NCBI GenBank assembly: GCA_023974075.1
Contig: CM043800.1
Coordinates: forward strand, 31,280,452-31,344,451
Direction of reading: 5' to 3'
Length of the DNA stretch: 64,000 nucleotides
From: Chaenocephalus aceratus
Taxonomy: Eukaryota > Chordata > Actinopteri > Perciformes > Channichthyidae
In this document: piece after piece, positions 55,200-64,000 of the stretch
How the letters are laid out: every line of letters begins with the position of its first letter
How positions within the stretch are numbered: position 1 is the first letter of the stretch
The notes under the pieces: generated by a model
The model's database searches: none
Told to the model about the DNA's origin: nothing
The model's input: the letters and a program-made list of their open reading frames with translations, nothing else
Position numbers and translations under genes: made by a program

Positions 55200-55496
55200 A
55201 CAGAACATGGAGGGTCATAAACTTTTGAAACCGAGGGTCGGTGTTGCCAGCTTGTGGTTTGTAGAGAGCGGTGCACGAAAAATTCTGTCCATTGTGGAGG
55301 TAAGAAGAGGTGAAGTTCATAACTGAGACCATGGATTCAGATTCCTGTTTCTCCTCAATGTCACCTATCCTGGGGGTCCAAGTCAGACCTGGGGGAAGGA
55401 TGGGACACGGAGCTACAGCCGTGCAGTTCAGCGTCACCAGAGCCCCCTCTTCTACCTCCAGTGTAGATGGAGTTATGGTAGGTTGGTCCAGTGAAT
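55200..55496 (-). CDS. Gene B C2-set Ig domain (D2)
   Basis: 297-base exon, nearly identical to 31663-31959, with [12 protein letters not shown] and [13 protein letters not shown]. Intact splice sites; sequons kept. Confidence 0.85.
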
Positions 55497-55580
55497 CTGA
55501 GGAGTAAAAAAAACAAGTACATGACAAGAGGGAAACCAAAAGATGTGTAAAGTGAAACAATTAAAAGACACAATACAAAC

Positions 55581-55934
55581 TTTGAGTGGTGATACGGACT
55601 CCTGTTGGAAAGTTGCCTTTCAGGTTGTTTTCACACTGAATCCTGAAGTGGTAGTTGTCAGAATGGGACAGTGGCATGTTGTAGAAGATGGTGGTGCACT
55701 CCTTGTTCAGCAGGTTCCCTGTGAGGTTTCCGCTTGCCTGAACTCCAGTGAGGCTGGAATCAAACACAACTGTTCCGCCTGTGCCTCCTCTTTTCCAAAT
55801 TGCTTTGCAGGAATCATCCAGATCTCCATCAAACTTTGAGTCTAAGCCGAAAGTGCAGGGGACCTTCACACAGGATCCAGTTAGTCCATCTATACTCAGA
55901 GGCATGGTGATTTCCCACTTCACGCATAAGCTAC
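55581..55934 (-). CDS. Gene B V-set lectin-type Ig domain (D1)
   Basis: 354-base exon with [23 protein letters not shown] and NYHFRIQCEN; the F-strand arginine is kept. Differences from gene A cluster in the C-C' region (for example GLDSKFDGD for DFNSKFDVD; WKRGG for WIRGG), possibly relevant to ligand choice. Confidence 0.85.
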
Positions 55935-56506
55935 CTGAGGTGAAATAAAACCAATACATTAAATATCCGCCAAGGTTAAAGAAAAACTAAGTATTCAAAC
56001 AAATACCAGACTCTGGGACAGTTTTATCCCACAGGCCATAAGACTGCTAAACACCTGAGCTCTGTTGAGTGCCTCGATAAACGTTCATCTGTTTGTCATC
56101 TTGCAATCTACTTATTTATCTAAATAGTTATCACCGCAATAAACCGTATTTAACTTTGTCTTAATGTACAATATCTAATTTCATATTCTGTACTTATAGA
56201 TCATATTCTATTTACATGTATATAGACTTCTTGCACTATTTTGTAAATTGTATTTCATTATATATGTTTTATCGTTGGAGGAGCTCGGGTCATAAGATTT
56301 TCATTGCCATTTCTACACTGTAGCTCATCTTGAAAAAAAAAGAAAATTAAGCAGAAATGTAAACTGTCATAATTAAAAGAAAACAAACCCGTCCAAATTA
56401 ACAGCACACACTCACAAAACCTTAATTTGGAACAAAACAGCATATTTTGCACTTTTTGTGAGTAATCTAAAGACATCGAAAGGCATTACATTGTTGGAAA
56501 CCCTAC

Positions 56507-56546
56507 CTTGAAGGAGAAGGAGGAAAACCTTTAAAACACCCGTCAT
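56507..56546 (-). CDS. Gene B signal peptide exon
   Basis: ATG at 56546-56544, MTGVLKVFLLLLQ, donor CAAG|GTAGGG. One residue differs from gene A. Confidence 0.8.
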
Positions 56547-59470
56547 GCTTTTCTGTCAGCTTGATATTCCTACAGAGGCACCAGACACACACAACATACA
56601 TGAAATATATTCATTTGATTAACTAGTTACCTACTACCATATGAATAGCCCCAGTAAAGAAGAATAGATGTTTTATAGGGGGGATTATATTGACTTCACT
56701 TCATACTTCACAAAGTAAATATGATCAAATGTGACGTTTGATATTTGTTGCTGAAAGAATAACCCGGTTTGAGTAATGTCAAGCTTCACGCAGTAGAGAA
56801 GCAGTGCTGCTTATTTAAAAACCGCAATTAATACTATTGAAAAGTATTAGTTAAAAATAAATGTAATACTTTTAAACTATTGCTTTAACTTGTATTGCAA
56901 TGTACTCTTACTGGTGTCATCACTAAAAAGAGGAAATAATGTCGTCCTTTCAAAGATAATACAAGGGAGCCAGCATGAAGATGTTAACTAATGATAACTA
57001 TTTAAAATGTTTTGCATATATTTTGCAAAACCTTATCGTAAAAAGTATTAACACAAATACAAGAACTTCTGTAAAGGTATGTCAATTATTCTTAACAATA
57101 AGAAACAATATAAATATATATACATATATAACAAAATGACTGAATTAACTAACAAAATAAGCCTAACATATTATGACTTGCAATCATTTGAGTTTTAAAA
57201 AGCAAATATCTTACCTTACAGCCAACAATGATGGTCAGCATACGATATGTTCTGTTTCTAGAGAAGAAATAAACACATTAGTAGTATATACAGTACTGAT
57301 CTATGTTTCAGAAATTGATAAAGAAACAAATAAAGGTTTCACCAGCATGGAAGGGTCAGTGGTAATAGTCCAACAACTGAGTCATGTCAGACTGGTGTCG
57401 TGTGTTGATGGCTTTTGAAAGATGTGTCCGGGGTGTGGCCTTCAGCACCATAGAGTTTTGAATATCTTTTTACTACATTAATACAAGTCCCATCAGTCAT
57501 TTCTAAGGGATCCACATAACAATGTTCCAAACCAGACTTTATAATGAAATATAAATGTGTTTTCAAAAGTGAGTTGTTGATTTACATATTCGACAAACAG
57601 AAAAATATCAAATATGACATTTGTTTCCACACTCAAGTACTCAACTGTTTCATCAGATCATGTTGTCATTTTGAAACAAAGAGGAAGTGAAGAGAAACAA
57701 AATGAGGCAATGCAGAAAGAGGGAATAAACAACAATTTGATACTTTACCTGCACAAACAGTAGAAGTCAGAAAGTGTCATAAATGAAACAGTCAAGTTGA
57801 AGTAAATATCAGTGAAAACAAAGTGAAGTATAAAAGCTTTACCAAACTAGTTGCCAGTGGGCATTGTGTGGGATGTTTTTGAACAAGCAGAAACTATTTC
57901 TGAACTTTCCTGAGCAGCCAAATTTAGGAGCTACGCAGATATGAACACGATGAAGGAGAAGTGAATCAGTTTGATTCTTAAAACACAGATACTTGGTGTT
58001 TGACATTCAAGTATTTATGCTGGGATTCTTCTCGAATCAAACCAAGAACGTAATGTTACAAACTGTACGCTGCTTTTCAAACAGCACTGATGGCTGTAAG
58101 AAAGACAGAAGTGGTTAAGCGTCTGAAACATGAGGTCAAAGCCTTATACAGACAGATTCTTATCTGTTACAGTAAGCATCTCAAAAGAGCAGGATATTCG
58201 CTCTAAAGGTACCACGACTGGTGCAAATAAATATATATATCGCAACCAAATAAACAATTACATTGTATATGGTTTGTTCTTGATCATGTTAAAACTGCAT
58301 CTTAGTGAAGATCCTCTTAAGCACCAACTCTCTAACAGGAAGGAAATTGTGTTCTGCGTCAATAAAGACATTTATCTAGCAGCTTATTACTGTGTTGCTA
58401 TTTGCACACTGCACTGCAAGGAAACAGTGGTCGTCGTTAAAATACTTTACAAAAAAAACAGGTAATAAGTTACGCAGTTGTCAGGGATGTAGGAGTGTGT
58501 GCACGATTTGATGCAAGCCCGCTCACATATTTCTTGTAAATAAATAAATATAGAAAATAACAGTGTTTTGTGAAATGTTATGTAAAGTGCTACAACAAAT
58601 ACTCCTGTAGGAGTATAATAACAACAAGGATATACAAATGTAAGGCACACGACACAGGACCAATGACTAGTAATTGTGAAAATATTGATAAAACAGACGC
58701 ATATCTTGAGACGACAATAACCATAACTAAAAATAGGGACGACTGGACATTATGCAACTATTTACAACCTACGGTGTGTGCAAGAGGCTAAACAGCACAT
58801 TGCAAAATAGCTAAATATTAATCAAAGACTCCATGATCAGAATATATTGTGTGCCATTGTTATTATTAAGTTGGCAATACAGATTTTGATTGAAAAAAAG
58901 ACCAACATTTGTATGAATAAACATTTAATAGTGCATTCATAACGGTGCATGCCTTCATTTGTTTGCATATCAAACCCATATACACTTCCAAATAACTTAA
59001 TTCATAAAAATGTAATTTCTGAAAAATATACAGGATATGGACATATTTGAGGAAACACCTGACCATATAAAACAATCCAAGACAAGACAGAAACAGTGAC
59101 GCAGCACACAGTCTAATACAATGGTTGCATTGTTATATTAGATCGAGTTATATCGACAGGTGTTGCTAGTATTGTGTTCACACCCTGTTGTAGTTTTAGT
59201 GTACACCTGCGCTGTAATGCTGCGCTCAGACCAGCAGGGGGAGCTCAGGCTCAAAGAGAAACCTGGCAGTAACAGACTCCCAGCTGCAGGCTGATGTGTT
59301 AAACTGCTGAAGGCGTGCAGCTGGTTCAGCGTTGAACCTCAGCCGCCACTCAAGCATCAAGTAACAGTTTCCCCCACTGCGTTCGTGCACATCTGTTCAA
59401 CATCTGGAGCCAGTGCACCTCCTCGTGTCATACTTTATCCACAGAATTATGAGTCCAGGTACAGAATCAG
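56547..59470. repeat. Gene B upstream flank (5' UTR exon and conserved block)
   Basis: Includes the 5' UTR exon at about 57216-57261, the empty L2 site (about 57379), and 58.13-59.46 kb shared with the other flanks. A CTCF-like CCAGCAGGGGGAGCTC lies at 59231-59246. Beyond about 59470 the array homology ends. Confidence 0.65.
59231..59246 (+). promoter_or_regulatory. CTCF-like motif at the right edge of the array
   Basis: Same 16-mer as 47563-47578, one mismatch to the CTCF core. It lies between gene B and the PHLDB-family gene. Confidence 0.4.
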
Positions 59471-59563
59471 CTGCTGAGGTGGATCTCAACAAACAAGAGA
59501 CACACTCAGTGCATTGTTCGCTCAATAATCACTCGAGGGTTTCATAGTCAAGTAGGAAGGAGG

Positions 59564-59728
<165 letters not shown>

Positions 59729-60240
59729 TCATAAATCAGGGTGAAGAACAAGTATTTTGACTTTTTACAAGTCATACCTTAACATAGAGATTTAGCATTT
59801 TTCCATGTGAAACCCCAAGTTACTAAAAATAAATAACTTTTAAATAACTGTTCTAAGTCCGTCATAACTTTTCCCAGAAGTAGAACAACTGGGTGCTTCA
59901 GTTTGCATGGATTCTTTGTCTAGTAAATTAAATGCAACTACAAACTTTTTTTAAGAACTTGCTATAGCAGATATTCAACTATAGCGATTTTATTTTATTT
60001 GAGAAGACGAGGAAAGAAGATTATGATAAATAGATGTGTAATACTGTCAACCAACACTTCAACGTGTCTTTTTATAATTCTATGTCCTACTAGTATACAT
60101 AGGTTTTTAGATATATTGCTTGAAACCTTTATTTGAGTCGGGGAAATTACAGATGTCGTATTCATATGTTTTTTTGCAAGTCATGACTGAGCCACATATT
60201 CTTTACAGAATCAAAGACCAGAGATTTTTCACAAGCCCTA

Positions 60241-60432
<192 letters not shown>

Positions 60433-60632
60433 TCATTTTTTTTTTTTTTTTTTTAAAATGCTTTCAAATTTTAGCGAAAACACAATACAAAGTACAGCAT
60501 AATAAGTGTTGGATAAAGACTGAAAAGTGATGTTATATGAAATATTATTTGACAGCATGTTTGACATCTAGTACATGTATTCAAACAAGCAGTCATTATG
60601 TGCACACTCTCCACTGCCCCAGCCGGTCTAAC

Positions 60633-60855
60633 CTGTATAGTAGGCTAGTCGTCTGTGGTCCATGTCAAACAGGAACCATCTCTTCTTCCAGGTCTTCACC
60701 CTCCCCCCTCGTTTGGTCAGGAAGCCGGCGCAGCGTCGCGGTGTCAGGCGCAGGTCCGTGCTGCCACTCACTCCATGACCCAGAGACTCCACATGGGCCC
60801 GGAGGTCAAAGTTCGGAGAGAGGAAGAGGGGCAGGCTGAGCGGCTCGAGGGCCTT
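60633..60855 (-). CDS. PHLDB-family gene, exon with start of PH domain
   Basis: 223 bases; acceptor CTGATGGCAG, donor ACAG|GTTAGA. Encodes a linker and then CAGFLTKRGGRVKTWKKRWF and LFDMDHRRLAYYT, the first strands of the PH domain with the basic phosphoinositide-binding loop (KRGGRVKTWKKR). Confidence 0.85.
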
Positions 60856-61911
60856 CTGCCATCAGAAATAAAAACGTTTTCTCACATGTGCATTTGCCCT
60901 TAAAGAAAAAATGGGCTGCACTTTTCTTGTACATGTATTTAAATGTGTGTCTGCTTTTATTTACCTGGTCCCACACCCTGTACTCATGATGGTGATATAA
61001 GCAATATACTGTTCTGTGTACAAATCTGAGACATTTAATATTTCTGATGCTGTTTTAAAAAAAATGTCTAACTCTTGCTAAGGGTTGAAAGTTCAAACTC
61101 ATAGTTTTACTACTATAGGATTTCAGTTTTATTTACTCAAAAAATCAATAATTCAATGCATAGACCAGTGGGAGAAAAAGTTTTTAGAGAGTACTTGTCC
61201 ATGGACTAGTGAGTTTGGCAATTTACTTTAAAAATAAGTCCCATGACAAACTGGGAGAAAAATATATTTATCAAAACATTAAGTCAAATCTGTATTCCTA
61301 TTTACAAATCACTGCATACTGTTGAATTTCTTACGGTTATTGAATACAATTATATAAAAATAATCTCTGCATTGTTTAGTTAGTTCTAAGTGGTGCAGTT
61401 TGAGAATGTACAATTGGCCCAGTGTCCTCTGATGTTACACTGCAACCTGCCTGTGAGACAGAGTCCAACCACACATGTCCAACACATAGGCCTAATAATA
61501 ATAATAATGACACATTAGATGTACAGCCTATAGGCTATAGCGCTTTTCTACAACTCAAAGACGCTTGCACGCTTACACATGTCCTGCAATACACAGCTGC
61601 AGCTGCCCAGCTGCTCACTGTTTGTAAAAGTAAATAAATAGTATTTTCATTTCAATAATGTACTTTCTATACCCTGCTTCATAAACAATACTGACATCCC
61701 TGCGCTGCTCCGAGTCTGGGGGTCCGGGGATGTGAGGACAGCGCGAGGACACAGACAGGGAGGCTGCTTCACTTCATAAAGAAAATGGCGGTCAATATTA
61801 ACAACACAGGAGCTAAAACGCTTAATAACCTTCATTACGTGTTAGAGAAAGAACATAAGAAAGTTTGACAAAGATGAGGCTGTTAAACGGGCAGCGGATC
61901 CGCTGTGTGTG

Positions 61912-61990
61912 GAGAGAGAGAGAGAGAGAGAGCGAGAGCGAGAGCGAGAGCGAGAGCGAGAGCGAGAGCGAGAGCGAGAGCGAGAGCGAG

Positions 61991-62056
<66 letters not shown>
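61912..62056. repeat. (GAGAGC)n and (GA)n microsatellite
   Basis: About 11 GAGAGC units between GA runs. Long frames through it encode only dipeptide repeats and are not genes. Confidence 0.9.
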
Positions 62057-62225
62057 CAGCCTGAGAGACGCTGAGCTATACCGTGCAGCGATCAGCTGAT
62101 ACGGAGCATAGAGAGAGCTGCAGTCCGCGGGGCTCGGCCTCGCCTCCTGTCCTCACAACTCTTATTAATCCCGGTACCGGACAATTGTTATTTGTTCCTT
62201 CAACCCAGCCACTGTGCTACACTTC

Positions 62226-62264
62226 CCGCCCCGCCCCGCCCCGCCCCGCCCCGCCCCGCCCCCG
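62226..62264. repeat. (CCCCG)n minisatellite
   Basis: About seven CCCCG units. Confidence 0.85.
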
Positions 62265-62654
62265 TCTAACTGTACAGAAAGCGGCGAGATGCATTTAGGA
62301 ATCGACAAGCAGAACCGAAACTAACACTTCTAAACGAACAATGGCGGATACGTATAATTTGGGAATGAGTTCTGCCTTTTGTAAACTGAATGTATCAATA
62401 ATTTGTCAATACATGAGAGCGAAAAACGCCACTTGTCCGCCGGACAAGTCAATTGAAAGATCTACTTGTCCGATATTGTAAATAACACGTCCCGGACGGT
62501 GGGACGTGTACTTTTTCGCACACTGAATAGACTAAACCAAGACTATCTTTGGATCTGCTGCATAGATTTGATAATTGTATTTCTCACAGATCATTGCTCA
62601 GAATAAAAATGTTAATAATATGTTTCACACGACCTGATCCTTGTCATTTCATAC

Positions 62655-62802
62655 ATGCCTCTGAAATGGCCTCTGGCTGCTCCTTCATTTCTGTCTCGAG
62701 CCGTTTTTGGTTCTCTGGCTCTGTAGGTTCTGTGGGCTCCGTTTTCAGAGACTTTAGCTCGTTCTGTTCTTTCTCCTCCAAAAACAACTGCCGTCGTTCT
62801 TC
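62655..62802 (-). CDS. PHLDB-family gene, coiled-coil exon
   Basis: Acceptor TGCACTCAG, phase 0. Encodes EERRQLFLEEKEQNELKSLK, TEPTEPTEPENQKRLE and TEMKEQPEAISEA, a highly charged helical segment. The donor (GAGGCAT|GTATGA) is less certain. It continues the coil of the exon at 63132-63213 in frame. Confidence 0.65.
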
Positions 62803-63131
62803 CTGAGTGCACAAATGTATAATTGAATTATTAGCCCAAAAATAAATAACACAATGATGATACTCTTTAACAGAGTAGTATTTACGATGGATTTCTTGAC
62901 ACGTGCAATTAAAAAAAAAACTTTCGTAGACTGAGGCTACACATTCCTCAGTCTTGGACTTTTCCAATGCTGTAAACATGCATCACAAACATCCAGACAT
63001 CTGCTGGCTTTTCCTCTTGGACCCTCATGTGCGAGCTGAGTGGGCGTCAGGGATCAGACAGCCGTGTCTAATGCCGTGTGTCGCGGGTGATTAGAGGTGT
63101 CAGCGAGCGTTTCTCACGGCAGGTGACTCAC

Positions 63132-63213
63132 CCTCTCTCTGAGCAGCCTCTCTCTCTCTGCTCTGGCTTCCCTCAGTTTCTTCTCGATCTCAACGAGGTC
63201 CAACAGAGACGGG
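63132..63213 (-). CDS. PHLDB-family gene, coiled-coil exon (LVEIEKKLREAR)
   Basis: Eighty-two bases; acceptor CCTCTCACAG, donor GAGAGG|GTGAGT. Encodes PSLLDLVEIEKKLREARAER and ERLLRER, matching the conserved coil before the PHLDB C-terminus. Upstream exons lie beyond or unseen to the right. Confidence 0.75.
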
Positions 63214-63542
63214 CTGTGAGAGGAAGAGGAGGATTAATCAAAGATATCACAACAGCTGCATCGGCCAAATACAGCAAAAGTTATGATCCAAACAACCCAT
63301 ACATGCAAAGAAGACTCCTCAAAATAAAAAAATCCTTTCCATCCTTTTCTTAAAATAGAAACAGGCCAATGAGATCAGTCCAAAATGAGTTTGATTCAAC
63401 CAAAAAGAGATGGTATAACACTAACCACAACGAATTGTGAATCAGTAACAGACACAGTACAATGTAGGCAACATTTAAACAAAGAAACAGCATGCTTGAA
63501 TTAGGTTGAATCCCAATCCAGAAGTTAATTCATTTCACTTGT

Positions 63543-63660
63543 AAGGCAAGGCAAGTTTATTTATATAGCACTTTTCAACACAAGGCAATTCAAAGTGCGT
63601 TACAAAAAATGAAAGACATTAAGCATTAAAAAAGAAAAGCTAATAAAAAAAAGCACTATG
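63543..63660 (-). mobile_element. LINE 3' tail, reversed copy
   Basis: GGCAAGGCAAGTTTATTTAT and CAATTCAAAGTGCGTTAC are the complement of the tail at 35530-35680. Confidence 0.7.
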
Positions 63661-64000
63661 TGACATTTTAATGCAACATGAGACAACTAACATAGCTGTA
63701 AGAGTCCACATCATGTGTTTAAGTTTGACAGTATTTCATCACACTGCAAAGAACTTAGAAAGAGTATCTTCTCAATCATAGTGCAAAACATGTACCTGTA
63801 TCTTAATATGAACTGTTCAACATGTGATCAATTGATCATCCGTTACATTGTTTGAAGTGATGCAGATGTACACCTGGCCTCATCTTATACTGCTGTGCAA
63901 ACGTATACTGTGTTTATTATAAAATGCATTCTCTGAATAGATAGGTTTAATAAACTTGAGTTGAGTTTAAAGAAGAAAGCCTTCTTTTGTGGCAGGTCCA
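63661..64000. other. Noncoding, nothing recognised
   Basis: AT-rich; probably PHLDB-family gene intron. No exon could be supported. Confidence 0.4.

Larger units (their letters stand above)
49201..56546 (-). other. Gene B: Siglec-like (CD22/sialoadhesin-like) receptor, six Ig domains (gene span)
   Basis: Ten coding exons: signal peptide, V-set, C2, C2, C2, C2, C2, transmembrane, cytoplasmic, ITIM exon. All internal phases agree. The product would be a type I surface receptor binding sialic acid through its V-set and inhibiting through C-terminal tyrosines. Intron contents match gene A but without the exon-pair amplification. One lesion: the acceptor of the third Ig exon is lost and the exon has a 5-base insertion, though a new in-frame acceptor may rescue it. 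Confidence 0.8.
60856..62654. other. PHLDB-family gene intron(s), repeat-rich
   Basis: Contains AT-rich sequence, a GC-rich block with (GAGAGC)n/(GA)n and (CCCCG)n repeats (61.9-62.27 kb). The exon linking the coiled coil (ending phase 1) to the PH exon (phase 0) should lie here but was not found. Confidence 0.5.

Noticed and set aside
61865..62099. Glu-Ser/Arg-Ala repeat frames
   Set aside because: Translation of (GAGAGC)n/(GA)n microsatellite.

Overview
The window looks like teleost fish nuclear DNA. It has vertebrate-type introns, long AT-rich noncoding stretches, fish-type repeats (Tx1-clade and L2-like LINEs, a Penelope-like element, Tc1, several hAT-like elements, a DIRS-like remnant) and multi-copy CD22/sialoadhesin-like receptor genes. 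Everything below was read by eye. Exon borders come from splice sites, reading phase and comparison of duplicated copies, not from transcripts.

Main content: a tandem array of Siglec-like (CD22/sialoadhesin-like) immunoglobulin-superfamily receptor genes, all on the minus strand, between about 9.9 and 59.5 kb. From left to right: an orphan copy of the upstream flank (about 9.9-11.45 kb); gene A (12.85-33.0 kb); a broken V/C2 pseudogene (43.35-43.85 kb) with its flank (46.4-47.8 kb); and gene B (49.2-56.55 kb) with its flank (to about 59.5 kb). Gene B has the simple layout: signal peptide, V-set, C2, two C2, two C2, transmembrane helix, short tail exon, and a last exon with ITIM/ITSM-like tyrosines. 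Gene A has the same parts, but the middle C2-C2 exon pair occurs three times because a multi-kb segment was tandemly duplicated inside the gene. It is predicted to have ten Ig domains, and I cannot find its ITIM exon.

Flanks. Left (0-9.4 kb): a histone H3 3' end with its stem-loop, a small promoter-rich locus with candidate short spliced genes on both strands (1.2-4.5 kb), a transposase start cut by an L2-like tail, a DNA transposon with 3-bp target duplications (5.08-6.22 kb, second copy at 40.67-41.79 kb), and a Penelope-like element (RT plus GIY-YIG) whose 5' end meets telomere-like repeats in a hairpin. Right (59.56-63.2 kb): 3' exons of a PHLDB-family gene (coiled coil plus C-terminal PH domain), minus strand.

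Mobile DNA inside the array: a nearly full-length Tx1-clade LINE (17.1-23.1 kb) sits in a (CT)n microsatellite of gene A; hAT-like elements, an L2-like LINE, a TTAA-flanked element and an LTR-like block interrupt particular copies. Because empty versions of the same sites survive in paralogous copies, several insertions can be ordered in time. Between pseudogene and gene A lie a DIRS-like remnant with a higher-order tandem repeat (36.7-39.4 kb), a 15-fold ACTAGT cluster (42.4-42.7 kb) and a 49-bp minisatellite.
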